Source: Taibaiella soli
GTDB taxonomy: Bacteria > Bacteroidota > Bacteroidia > Chitinophagales > Chitinophagaceae
Direction: 5' to 3'
DNA length: 64,000 nucleotides
NCBI RefSeq assembly: GCF_003236175.1
Contig: NZ_QKTW01000003.1
Location: 1-64,000 of the forward strand
Below, one piece after another: positions 17,226 through 25,555 of this stretch. The notes under the pieces are model-generated. The model saw only the letters and a program-made list of their open reading frames with translations. It did no database searches and had not been told where the DNA came from. How positions within the stretch are numbered: position 1 is the stretch's first letter; each line of letters begins with the position of its first letter. Position numbers and translations under genes: made by a program.

Positions 17226-18002
17226 CTAAAAAGAAATGCCTTGTTTTTTCAATTCCGTATACTGACGGATTTTCTGATATTTTACAAACGCGGCGTAGGC
17301 GGAGTTTTTGCACAGCAGATAACCATAATAGCCATCCCGGATGCCCTGCCGCATAATGTACAGTTTGATAAATTCCCATTTCGGCCAAAGCCATAATTTC
17401 AGGAAGCTGCAATGTTTGCCACGCGCTACATCAAACTGGGCACCGATTTCGGAATATTGTTCAATTTTTTTGAGATGGTCGGAAATCGTGTAGTAGCTAT
17501 AATGCAAGGCATCTCCTTTCAGGAAACCGATTTTTCCGTTTTTATCATGCAAGTGCCAGCCTTCATGCACTTTGTCGGTCGTCATACGGCCTTTGGTTTT
17601 ATTCCACAGACGTAATTTCGGATTCGGATACCAGCCGCAATAACGGATCCATTTGCCACAATAATTAGTGAGGATATTGAATTCGTATGCGTCAAACTGC
17701 GGATTGTTGCGCATTTCCCGGATACTCTTTTCTAATTCCGGAGAAAGCGCTTCATCGGCATCCATATTGAGTACCCAGTCATATGTTGCCTGCGTTTCTG
17801 CAAAACCTTTCTGTTCGCCGTAACCGTTGAATGGATGCTGGATTACCCTGGCGCCCATTTTCTCTGCGATAGCAACCGTGCCATCTTTCGAGAAACTGTC
17901 CACAACAATCACTTCATCGGCCACTTTGCGCACAGATTCTATGGCACGGGCAATGTTGCGTTCCTCGTTGAAAGTGATAATTACGGCACTGATTTGAATC
18001 AT
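17226..18002 (-). CDS. Family 2 glycosyltransferase, LPS-core (WaaE/KdtX)-like
   Basis: 258 residues from the ATG at 18002 (MIQISAVIITFNEERNI); a longer frame upstream lacks family features. The GT-A fold is evident: FNEERNI, DSFSKDGT nucleotide-binding loop, and NMDADE as the DxD metal motif. The C-terminal part has membrane-associated amphipathic helices (KLWLWPKWEFIKLYIMRQGIRDG). The profile matches WaaE/KdtX-like beta-glucosyltransferases of lipopolysaccharide core synthesis, acting at the inner face of the cytoplasmic membrane. It is divergent from the polysaccharide deacetylase, sharing a gap of about 160 bases. Confidence 0.88.
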   Translation of the reverse strand: MIQISAVIITFNEERNIARAIESVRKVADEVIVVDSFSKDGTVAIAEKMGARVIQHPFNGYGEQKGFAETQATYDWVLNMDADEALSPELEKSIREMRNNPQFDAYEFNILTNYCGKWIRYCGWYPNPKLRLWNKTKGRMTTDKVHEGWHLHDKNGKIGFLKGDALHYSYYTISDHLKKIEQYSEIGAQFDVARGKHCSFLKLWLWPKWEFIKLYIMRQGIRDGYYGYLLCKNSAYAAFVKYQKIRQYTELKKQGISF

Positions 18003-18164
18003 TATATCAGAAATTGGGGCTTTTGGCGCAAAGCCAAATACGGGTTGCAAAAATAAGAATAGACGTGATAGTTATAACGATCCTTGGATATTTGTTTGAA
18101 AATACCCAAAAACGAGGGATAAAGGGAAATCTTAGCATCTTTGCAGCAAAGAATAATATATCTG

Positions 18165-18914
18165 ATGCGTTTTCATTGGCTGCTGCCTTCAATAAAAGGA
18201 ATTCCTGTACTGATGTACCACAGAGTGTGGCCTGGCCTGAACGACGGGCTGACGGTAACACCTGAAAAATTGCGCGAGCAATGGAGTTTTCTCCGGAAAG
18301 AAGGGTACCACACGCTTTCGCTCACCGATTTTTTAGAAATAGCAGAAGGTAGAAAGACCGCACCCGAAAAGGCTATGTTGCTCACTTTTGATGATGGCTA
18401 CCGTAATAATCTTACCTATGTTTATCCACTGCTGAAAGAATTTGGTTGGTGTGCAACGATGTTTATTATCACGGATACGCTTGATGGAACGGCGCAATCA
18501 GAAACAGAAGCATTGAACGAAAAGCTAACAGTCGAAGAACTTCGAAGTTTTGATCCTGCAGTGATGCAGCTTGCTTTGCATGGACATCATCACGAAAATT
18601 TCAGCAATACGCCGCTCAAAAAACTAAAAGAAATCATGCTGCAATCGGCCGCTGTATTCGATGCGGCGGAATTGCCTTTTCATAAAGTACTCGCGTATCC
18701 TTATGGCGCGCGGCCCAAAGAGACAGCGCAGTTTGACGAGCTGAAACGATGGCTGAAACAAGAAGGTTATCCGGCTGCATTCCGCATCGGTGGCCAGGTA
18801 GCTAAAATGCCAGCGCCAGATATGTACGAGATCCGTCGGATTGATATTCGTGGTACAGACAGCATGGAAGATTTTCGTATCAAACTGAAGAAAGGAAAAC
18901 TGAAACCGTTTTAA
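18165..18914 (+). CDS. Polysaccharide deacetylase (CE4) family protein
   Basis: 249 residues from the ATG at 18165, preferred over an upstream TTG. NodB-homology motifs are present: PVLMYHRV at the N-terminus, LLTFDDGYRNN (Asp76/Asp77), a His cluster HGHHHENF as the metal-binding motif, and AYPYGA. Enzymes of this group remove N- or O-acetyl groups from cell-surface sugars. There is no clear signal peptide, so the substrate may be a cytoplasmic or lipid-linked sugar. A -7-like box (catctttg, about 18136-18143) lies upstream. The DUF2252 gene follows after 48 bases. Confidence 0.88.
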   Translation: MRFHWLLPSIKGIPVLMYHRVWPGLNDGLTVTPEKLREQWSFLRKEGYHTLSLTDFLEIAEGRKTAPEKAMLLTFDDGYRNNLTYVYPLLKEFGWCATMFIITDTLDGTAQSETEALNEKLTVEELRSFDPAVMQLALHGHHHENFSNTPLKKLKEIMLQSAAVFDAAELPFHKVLAYPYGARPKETAQFDELKRWLKQEGYPAAFRIGGQVAKMPAPDMYEIRRIDIRGTDSMEDFRIKLKKGKLKPF

Positions 18915-18962
18915 GCAACTGAGCTTTATTTTATTTAAATTTATACTAGATAAAATAAAGCT

Positions 18963-20162
18963 ATGGAGGATGTTGTACGGCGCATTGTACGTTTTAACGA
19001 AACACGCCTGCCAGATATTATGCAGCGGAAATATGCTGCCATGAGCGTAGATGCTTTTCGGTTTTTCAGAGGCAGTGCTCATTTATTCTACGAAGATCTT
19101 CACAAAGAATCTCTTTTTAAAAAGCAGCCATCTACCTGGCTTTGCGGTGATCTGCACATCGAAAATTTTGGAAGTTACAAAGGCGATAATAAGCTCGTTT
19201 ATTTTGACGTCAATGATTTTGATGAGGCGGTACTGGCGCCTTTTACCTGGGATGTGGCACGTATGGTGACGAGTATTTTGATTGGCGGTAAGGTGTTGAA
19301 TATACCTAATGACGGCATCCGTAAAATGGCTGGCATGTATCTCGATACCTATTTTCTTTATCTGCAGAAAGGTAAGTCGAAACACGTAGAAGCGGAAACT
19401 GCCAAAGGCACGTTGAAGCAATTTCTTGAAAAAGTGGAGCAGCGGAAAATGAAGGCGCTGCTGGCGCAGCGTTGCGAACTAAAAAAGGCTTCGCTAAAGC
19501 TTGACGACGAAAAGCAGCTTTCATTGCAGGAAGATAATAAAGGGAAACTCGTAGCAGCGTTGGCAAAATGGATCGACAAATCGAAAGATAAACGGTATCA
19601 ATATGCGTTGAAGGATGTTGCATTCCGTATCGCGGGAACCGGCAGTCTGGGTTTAAAGCGTTATGTTTTTCTCGGTGAGAATATGCAAGGCAAATCGACG
19701 CTGATCGATATGAAAGAATGTGCGCCATCTTCGGCTGTCAGATGGATTAAGAAGGAGCAGCCGGAATGGAGCAGCGACGCTGAACGGGTAGTATGGGTGC
19801 AGAGGATGATGCAGGATACACCGCCGGCGATGCTTACGGAATATAAATTCGGAAACGACTGGTATATGCTGAAAATGCTCCAGCCTACGGATGATAAACT
19901 GAATTATCAACATCTTGCCAGTGATGTGCCCTCATTAGAGCAATTGATGAAAGATATGGGCATGTTGACCGCATCCGCTCATTTGCGTATGACGGGCCGT
20001 AAAGGCGCCGATACAGCAGACGCACTGATGGAAGCGGCATCCGGCGAGGGTTTGAAGAAAGATATTCTGAAGTTGGCCACTGATTATTGCAAACAAACTT
20101 TTACGTACTTTCAGCACTTCGCCGATGCTTATCAGGCAGGATATTTTAACTCAAAAGAATAA
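18963..20162 (+). CDS. DUF2252 family protein (kinase-like fold)
   Basis: 399 residues with the DUF2252 signature: SVDAFRFFRGSAHLFYEDL, WLCGDLHIENFGSY (a GDxHxxNF element resembling the catalytic loop of aminoglycoside phosphotransferase-like kinases) and YFDVNDFDEAVLAPFTWDV, where the Asp residues would bind Mg-ATP. It is therefore probably a small-molecule or protein kinase, but no substrate is established. The MgtC-like gene starts 6 bases after its stop, indicating an operon. Confidence 0.85.
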   Translation: MEDVVRRIVRFNETRLPDIMQRKYAAMSVDAFRFFRGSAHLFYEDLHKESLFKKQPSTWLCGDLHIENFGSYKGDNKLVYFDVNDFDEAVLAPFTWDVARMVTSILIGGKVLNIPNDGIRKMAGMYLDTYFLYLQKGKSKHVEAETAKGTLKQFLEKVEQRKMKALLAQRCELKKASLKLDDEKQLSLQEDNKGKLVAALAKWIDKSKDKRYQYALKDVAFRIAGTGSLGLKRYVFLGENMQGKSTLIDMKECAPSSAVRWIKKEQPEWSSDAERVVWVQRMMQDTPPAMLTEYKFGNDWYMLKMLQPTDDKLNYQHLASDVPSLEQLMKDMGMLTASAHLRMTGRKGADTADALMEAASGEGLKKDILKLATDYCKQTFTYFQHFADAYQAGYFNSKE

Positions 20163-20168
20163 TAGTTC

Positions 20169-20804
20169 ATGGAGCCCGTCGGGATTCTTACAAAATTAAT
20201 ACTGGCAGTACTGGTTGGTGGTGTCATTGGCGCTGAGCGAGAATACCGCAGTAAGCTGGCTGGTTTTCGTACGTTGATTATGATCTGTCTCGGGTCTACG
20301 TTGTTCACCATTTTCTCACGTTTTATTGCCTCACCTACCGAAGTGTCTCGCGTTGCTTCTAACGTAGTAGTGGGTATTGGTTTTGTGGGTGCCGGTGTTA
20401 TTTTTAAAGGAGATAATAACCGGGTGAACGGGATTACTACCGCTGCTACGATCTGGGTTACTGCCGCATTGGGCGTAGGGATTGGCGCGGGCTATTATGT
20501 GATTTCATTTCTGGGTTGCGCGTTTGTTTTACTCACACACATTGGCTTTCCTTATCTCGAGGGTTTGATTGATAAAGCTAACCGTGGTCGCACATACAAG
20601 ATCGTTTTCCCTTATCCTGAATTTGACGAACAGAGCTTCGACAAAATTTTCAAAGAATACCATCTCAAAGCGAAAGAAGGATATCAAAGTAAGAAAGGTG
20701 CCTGGATAGTAGGCGAGTGGCTTGTTTACGGCCGCCAGAAAAATCACGATCGTTTTATTCAGCACATTTTACAGGAATCGAGAATTGAGCAGTTCGATTT
20801 TTAA
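20169..20804 (+). CDS. MgtC/SapB family inner-membrane protein
   Basis: 211 residues. An N-terminal membrane domain of four to five helices carries the family hallmarks GGVIGAEREYRSKLAGFRT and GFVGAGVIFK...GITTAATIWVTAALGVGIGAG. A soluble C-terminal domain of about 75 residues, probably ACT-like, follows. MgtC proteins are associated with magnesium limitation and modulation of the F-type ATPase. It is co-transcribed with the DUF2252 gene (6-base gap). Confidence 0.92.
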   Translation: MEPVGILTKLILAVLVGGVIGAEREYRSKLAGFRTLIMICLGSTLFTIFSRFIASPTEVSRVASNVVVGIGFVGAGVIFKGDNNRVNGITTAATIWVTAALGVGIGAGYYVISFLGCAFVLLTHIGFPYLEGLIDKANRGRTYKIVFPYPEFDEQSFDKIFKEYHLKAKEGYQSKKGAWIVGEWLVYGRQKNHDRFIQHILQESRIEQFDF

Positions 20805-21138
20805 AATAAGATTCTGCTGTCCTGAAATTTTTAAAAAAAAGTCTTTTCACGGAGCGAAGCCATTCTGTAGTTTTCGTAGAAATTTAGTCTTTACCAATTG
20901 ATTTGAAATTGATACAGGCGGATATTCTTTTTTGTTTGGTAATACAACAATGCTTTACTTTACGCTATCCCCCCTCATAAATGAATTGGAAAAAGATCTG
21001 AATTCTTCCTTTCAAATCTTTTCTGTTTCGGTAAAAAATCTTGCTCCAGAGCGAGCTTAAAATTTTATTAACTGCGTGTACGTTTTCTGTCTGGTTTTAG
21101 GACAGGGCATGCTGCTGTCCATAATTAATAACAAGTAG
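20805..21138. other. 334-base intergenic region
   Basis: AT-rich sequence between MgtC and the secreted protease gene. It contains a short inverted repeat near the end (ggacagggcatgctgctgtcc, 21100-21120) about 18 bases before the protease ATG, which could form a leader hairpin. No gene and no clear -33/-7 promoter pair were found. Confidence 0.4.
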
Positions 21139-22710
21139 ATGAAACGAACAGTTATTTGTTTCCTGGTCTGCGGTATTTTTTTGGGTAAGCCTCTCTTTGC
21201 ACAAACCCCGGCAAAAATGCTGGCAGCTCCTGAAGGCTCCTACACCGCTTTTTTTAATTATTTTGATCCGAGTGCTGCGGGCATGCCCGCAAACGCTGCT
21301 AACGCTTCAAAAGGAGTAGCCGGTATTGAGAATTTTAAGTATAGCTCCGGAGATATAAGTCTTGGAAGTGGTTTCATTATAAGAACTAGTCGCAGTGATG
21401 GAAAGGTGTGTCTGTTGACCGCGGGACACGTGGTTTCTATGATAAAAGATAATCCACAGGCAGGGGACAAAATTCCGATGGACCTGTATTTTCAATACCT
21501 GGGACGTGATAATAATGGCTACGCACAGACAATTTCCGGTATTAGTGCCAGTGTCCCGAACGCGATGCTGGCAGCTTATAGTAACGAACGTATCTTTTTG
21601 CCCGAAGCACAACAGACCTTGCCACTCGATTATGCGATTTTGCTAATCGACAAAAAAATGCTTCCCAAAAAAAGCATTACTACGCTCGGGTATAATCTTA
21701 ACACAGTAGCATCTTCAGGTGGTCAATATTATGCTTTGGGACACCCAAATGCTATGCCAATGTGTATTGCGAACGGCCTCAATTATCAGGGTGGCTTTAG
21801 CCTACTTGCTCAGTTCAGTTGTACTGGTAATAATAATATTGGGCATGGATTCTCGGGAGGGGCTTTGTTTGCGGCCAGCACAACACAAAATAATGATGCG
21901 GTGATAGGTTTGCTAATGAATGGATCCACAGCGGATTTTCCCATTCCGAATGCTCAACTAAAGGGGCGTGACGAAGAATTATCTTATCTTACCGGTGGTG
22001 TCTTTTTACACCTGCAATATATTGCCGACAAGATCAGGCAGTACTGCCAACAGGCGAGCGCAGGTGCGCAAGTAGTTACCGATCCTTATCTGGCTCCTGA
22101 AGATGTGGATAACATGACTAACTGGAATGCATTCCAGGTGAATGTCACAGCAAGTAATTTGTCTGGTTTGGCAACAGTGTCCAGTGCAGATTACACGCAA
22201 GAAAATCCGAACTCAAAATTGTTTCGGGGTAATGTTTTGACGATGAATTTTAATTACCTCGCATCGACGGCATCGCAGAATCTGGTCACATCATGTATTG
22301 CATCAGAAACGGATCTTGAAAATGGATTTGCTTTTACCGCAGATAATAACACGGAGTTTTCCGTTTACTCGGTTGTACCGGAGCGTCCGACTTCCACAAG
22401 CAGAGTTGCTCCAGCATCATTTGCCAGCGGAGCTATTGCTCAGCCTACTTCTTTTGCTGTTATTTATCCCAATCCAAGTTTTACAGGAATTTTTTCTATT
22501 GATATTGAGCATAATGATGCGCCGCAACTTCAATACTATTTGCAAGTGTACTCGTTTGAAGGAAAGGTCATTTCCCAAAAAAAAGTGCTGGCCGGTATGC
22601 ACAGCGAATTAAACCTTCAGGGCAATGCAAATGGAACGTACATTGTCATTATTAAAGATGAACAAGGAAATGTACAATTTAGTAAACAGGTGAATTATCT
22701 GGGCAACTAA
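21139..22710 (+). CDS. Secreted trypsin-like serine protease with T9SS sorting domain
   Basis: 523 residues. The signal peptide ends near FAQ (residue 22). A chymotrypsin-fold domain follows with His97 in LLTAGHVV, Asp164 in LPLDYAILL and Ser239 in HGFSGGALF, a complete triad. After a Ser/Thr-rich linker, residues ~445-523 form a type A type IX secretion domain: YPNPSFTGIFSIDI, then VYSFEGKVISQKKV and NGTYIVIIKDEQGNVQFSKQV. The protein is therefore exported, carried across the outer membrane by T9SS and released or attached at the surface. It stands alone. Confidence 0.9.
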   Translation: MKRTVICFLVCGIFLGKPLFAQTPAKMLAAPEGSYTAFFNYFDPSAAGMPANAANASKGVAGIENFKYSSGDISLGSGFIIRTSRSDGKVCLLTAGHVVSMIKDNPQAGDKIPMDLYFQYLGRDNNGYAQTISGISASVPNAMLAAYSNERIFLPEAQQTLPLDYAILLIDKKMLPKKSITTLGYNLNTVASSGGQYYALGHPNAMPMCIANGLNYQGGFSLLAQFSCTGNNNIGHGFSGGALFAASTTQNNDAVIGLLMNGSTADFPIPNAQLKGRDEELSYLTGGVFLHLQYIADKIRQYCQQASAGAQVVTDPYLAPEDVDNMTNWNAFQVNVTASNLSGLATVSSADYTQENPNSKLFRGNVLTMNFNYLASTASQNLVTSCIASETDLENGFAFTADNNTEFSVYSVVPERPTSTSRVAPASFASGAIAQPTSFAVIYPNPSFTGIFSIDIEHNDAPQLQYYLQVYSFEGKVISQKKVLAGMHSELNLQGNANGTYIVIIKDEQGNVQFSKQVNYLGN

Positions 22711-22731
22711 ACACTTCTTTACATCAGCGAT

Positions 22732-23214
22732 CTATGGCCTTAAATACAAATCTGGTGTTGTAATCCTGTTACTTTCGTGGCCGGCAACATCTTTAATGTA
22801 GATGATGAAATGCAGCGTGTCGCCGAGTGTTTGGTGAATACTGTCCGGACGAGAAGCGATGAACGCACTGTTGATAAACACCGTGCAATCTCCTTCCATG
22901 CCGGTTGATGCATTTTTCAATTCACCGGGGATATTCGGGAAAAAGGAAGAATAGAAAAGTTGGGTTGTGTCACGGCTGTCGTAGAAAAAGATATCCTTAT
23001 TCTGCCCGGATGGGTTATTGCCGAGATCTGCATCGCCGTCTGTCAAATGGAATGTAATAAATACACTATCTTCGCCGGAGGCTGCTTTGAGGCTGTCAGG
23101 CGTCATAGATTCAAACCGGATGGCAGGTATAGGGCTCATTGAATTAGAATTCTTTTTACAGGCTGCAAAAAGAAAAACGCCCAATACCGTAAGTACGACC
23201 AGTTGCCATTTCAT
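22732..23214 (-). CDS. Lipoprotein of unknown function
   Basis: 160 residues from the ATG at 23214. A lipoprotein signal (MKWQLVVLTVLGVFLFAACKKN) is followed by a beta-rich domain with Asp/Gly loops (LTDGDADLGNNPSGQ) and IYIKDVAGHESN. The pattern resembles small surface lipoproteins of Bacteroidota, where a DGDADLG loop probably binds calcium. Its start codon is only 19 bases from the divergent LuxE-like start, so the promoters must overlap the coding regions. Confidence 0.75.
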   Translation of the reverse strand: MKWQLVVLTVLGVFLFAACKKNSNSMSPIPAIRFESMTPDSLKAASGEDSVFITFHLTDGDADLGNNPSGQNKDIFFYDSRDTTQLFYSSFFPNIPGELKNASTGMEGDCTVFINSAFIASRPDSIHQTLGDTLHFIIYIKDVAGHESNRITTPDLYLRP

Positions 23215-23233
23215 ACCATCAAAGTTAATAAAA

Positions 23234-24229
23234 GTGAAACATATTTTTGACCCGGTATCACCGGCGTATATACCGGATATCAACGCTGAAAACTTCGCTG
23301 ATATTGCGTTGTCTTTGTTCCGTTTCCAGTATTATAACAATTCTTTGTATCGTCAATATACGGATGCTTTACATATTGATCCCGTGTCAGTAAAAACACT
23401 GACGCAAATACCATTTTTGCCCATCTCGTTTTTTAAGACTTATCAGGTAAAAACCGGTGACTGGACGGATACCGCACTTGTTTTCGAAAGCAGCGGTACT
23501 ACCGGAGATATTCCCAGCCGGCATTATGTGCATGACGGTGCTCTTTATGAATCTGCACTGTTAGACGGATTTAAATCTGTTTACGGTGATCCTTCCGAAT
23601 ATGCAATCATAGCATTGTTACCTTCTTACCTGGAACGGGGTAATGCATCGCTGGTACATATGGCCAAAGTGCTGATGGAAAAAAGCGGTCATGCCGATTG
23701 CGGTTTTTATCTCAATGAATGGGACAAACTAAAAAAAGTACTGCAAAGGCTGGAAGCGAATGGACAGAAAACTTTACTACTCGGTGTCACCTTTGCCCTG
23801 CTTGATTTTGCAGAAGCTGCGCCGATGCCTCTAAAAAATACAATTGTGATGGAAACCGGCGGTATGAAAGGACGCAGAGAAGAGTGGACCCGCGAACAGG
23901 TACACACTTATCTGAAGAATCAATGGCAACTTCATGACGTACATTCTGAATATGGGATGACTGAATTACTGTCGCAGGCTTACGCAGTGAAAGACGGTAT
24001 TTTTAAAGCAACGGCCAGCATGCAGGTTTTGGTGCGCGATATCAATGATCCGCTGGATGTGCAGAAGCAAGGAACCGGATGTTTGAACGTAATTGATCTG
24101 GCAAATGTTTATTCCTGTGCGTTTATTGCAACAGAAGATATTTGCAGAATCAGTGCTGACAGTAGTTTTGAAGTACTTGGCCGGATGGATCACGCCGCAT
24201 TGCGTGGATGTAACTTAATGGTTTTGTAA
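23234..24229 (+). CDS. LuxE-family acyl-protein synthetase-like protein
   Basis: 331 residues starting at GTG 23234; there is no ATG in the N-terminal region and the family N-terminus fits here. It is an ANL-superfamily-like adenylating protein of the LuxE group: SSGTTGD (P-loop-like Ser/Thr/Gly motif), a YGMTELLSQAY motif and a C-terminal tail with IDLANVYSCAFIATED. LuxE activates fatty acids in bacterial luminescence, but no luxCDAB genes are nearby. In Bacteroidota, orphan members are predicted to activate an acyl group for an unknown acceptor. A TATTTTTG box lies at 23242-23249, just inside the proposed coding start, and may be coincidental or argue for a later start. Confidence 0.8.
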   Translation: MKHIFDPVSPAYIPDINAENFADIALSLFRFQYYNNSLYRQYTDALHIDPVSVKTLTQIPFLPISFFKTYQVKTGDWTDTALVFESSGTTGDIPSRHYVHDGALYESALLDGFKSVYGDPSEYAIIALLPSYLERGNASLVHMAKVLMEKSGHADCGFYLNEWDKLKKVLQRLEANGQKTLLLGVTFALLDFAEAAPMPLKNTIVMETGGMKGRREEWTREQVHTYLKNQWQLHDVHSEYGMTELLSQAYAVKDGIFKATASMQVLVRDINDPLDVQKQGTGCLNVIDLANVYSCAFIATEDICRISADSSFEVLGRMDHAALRGCNLMVL

Positions 24230-24283
24230 AATAAATATTTGAAGTTTTTTCGGCAGGGTATTGTGAAAATGGAATCCGACACT

Positions 24284-24291
24284 TACCTTTG
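24284..24291 (+). promoter_or_regulatory. -7 box of first tRNA-Leu
   Basis: TACCTTTG 38 bases before the mature tRNA. The equivalent box in the second copy is TATCTTTG (27122-27129), at the same distance. Confidence 0.6.
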
Positions 24292-24328
24292 CAGCCCAAA
24301 GTTCTTTAAACGACCTGAAGAATTAAAT

Positions 24329-24415
24329 GCCCAGGTGGCGAAATTGGTAGACGCACTGTGTTCAGGTCGCAGCGCCTGCAAGGGTGTGATGGTTCGAATC
24401 CATTCCTGGGCACCA
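24329..24415 (+). tRNA. tRNA-Leu (anticodon CAG), copy 1
   Basis: 87 bases including an encoded CCA. Acceptor GCCCAGG/CCTGGGC, D-arm with GGTAG, anticodon stem CTGTG/CGCAG with loop TTCAGGT (anticodon CAG), a long class II variable arm (cgcctgcaagggtgt) and T-arm GATGGTTCGAATCCATT. A terminator follows at 24420-24453. Copy 2 at 27168-27254 is identical through the mature sequence. Confidence 0.97.
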
Positions 24416-24419
24416 ACAT

Positions 24420-24453
24420 TAAAAGCCTCGTAACGATTGTTGCGAGGCTTTTT
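24420..24453 (+). terminator. Intrinsic terminator of tRNA-Leu copy 1
   Basis: Stem aaaagcctcg / cgaggctttt with a T tract. It also lies just beyond the stop of the opposing HNH gene. Confidence 0.75.
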
Positions 24454-24459
24454 TATTTG

Positions 24460-24939
24460 CTAGTCATTGGTGTCTGCATGCGCTCTCAGATTTCTAAGTC
24501 TTGCCACTGCTTCATTTAAAGTTTGGGTGACCAGTTCCATTTCTTGTTCCAGTTGTAAATTGTGTTGTTTCGATATGTTTCCTGCGATTTGGTGTTTCGC
24601 AACCCATTGGTCAATGCGTGTTTTTCTGGCTTGAAAAATGGAATCATCAGACGATTGCTGACGCAGAAATTTCACCCAGGGGTATTCCCGTTTTTCATGT
24701 GCATTGCAGGGGCTACATGATAACACACGATTCGAAATATGGTTGCACCTGTTGGCTTCGAGATGATCCATATCGCCTTCCCGTTTTTTTCTATCTAATT
24801 GCCGGTCGCAATAACAGCAGCGGCTATCGAAATAAGTCCAGATATCCGTTTTTTCTTTCTCAGTTAATTCGCGGTCGAGAATGGTTTTTAGTGTCCGTCT
24901 GATGATATTGTTTGCGTAAGATGGTGTGTTTTTGGCCAT
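24460..24939 (-). CDS. HNH endonuclease-like protein
   Basis: 159 residues from the ATG at 24939; an upstream TTG is less likely. It has the zinc-ribbon HNH layout: CCYC in FDSRCCYCDRQLDR, DMDHLEANRCNHISNRVLSCSPCNAHEK. Here DH supplies the catalytic His, N the middle residue, and CxxC pairs complete the metal site. A helical C-terminal tail follows. This is the third gene of a minus-strand operon (patatin, 4-TM protein, HNH) flanked by two tRNA-Leu genes. Such stand-alone HNH proteins occur in defence and mobile contexts, but no target is evident. Confidence 0.82.
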   Translation of the reverse strand: MAKNTPSYANNIIRRTLKTILDRELTEKEKTDIWTYFDSRCCYCDRQLDRKKREGDMDHLEANRCNHISNRVLSCSPCNAHEKREYPWVKFLRQQSSDDSIFQARKTRIDQWVAKHQIAGNISKQHNLQLEQEMELVTQTLNEAVARLRNLRAHADTND

Positions 24940-24958
24940 TGGTTTTTTGTACGGGTTA

Positions 24959-25555
24959 TCAATAATTTCCAATAAGCCAAAAGTATGCCATTACAGAAAT
25001 ACTGCAGACAAAACCGATCAGTACAATTCCCCATTTCACGATCTCAAGAATCTGTATCATTTTGAAAGACGGAGCAGCGATTTCCGGTTTCGAAAGATCT
25101 GGTTTGGGTATCACGATGTTTTTATTGCCTACCATTCTCCAGAAATAAATATTCTCAACATAATCGAGCAATAAGGAAACGAGTTGCGCCCAGCCGAGCA
25201 TCACAAACCACCATCTGCCGATGGCCGGCGTTTCCACATTTACCGCAACGTGCATACACAGAATATAGATGCTGCCATAAAGTGCCGGTATGAACAACAG
25301 GCTGCCAACAAGCAGTTGCCGGTGAACTGCGGTGACTGTTTTGTCTGCTTCATCGGGAAGATCATGGATGCCTTTGATTAAATATTCCAGATCGAAACTT
25401 TTGACCGGAAATTCCATCTCTAGTATAGAGAATTTTCTCCTGACCGGGTCTTTCGTAAAAAAGAATTGTGATTGTTTGCGCATCAGCCAGGTGGCAACCA
25501 ACATAATGACGAATGCAGCGCAAAGTAAAAAGAGGAAATTAGGGATCTGAATCAT
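24959..25555 (-). CDS. Four-helix membrane protein, unknown
   Basis: 198 residues with hydrophobic segments near 5-22, 88-108, 118-137 and 170-192. A cytoplasmic loop (about 25-85) is charged (SILEMEFPVKSFDLEYLIKG). The family is not recognised. Its ATG overlaps the patatin stop codon (ATGA), so translation is coupled, and the HNH start lies 19 bases downstream of its stop. It is plausibly a partner of the membrane-anchored patatin. Confidence 0.75.
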   Translation of the reverse strand: MIQIPNFLFLLCAAFVIMLVATWLMRKQSQFFFTKDPVRRKFSILEMEFPVKSFDLEYLIKGIHDLPDEADKTVTAVHRQLLVGSLLFIPALYGSIYILCMHVAVNVETPAIGRWWFVMLGWAQLVSLLLDYVENIYFWRMVGNKNIVIPKPDLSKPEIAAPSFKMIQILEIVKWGIVLIGFVCSISVMAYFWLIGNY

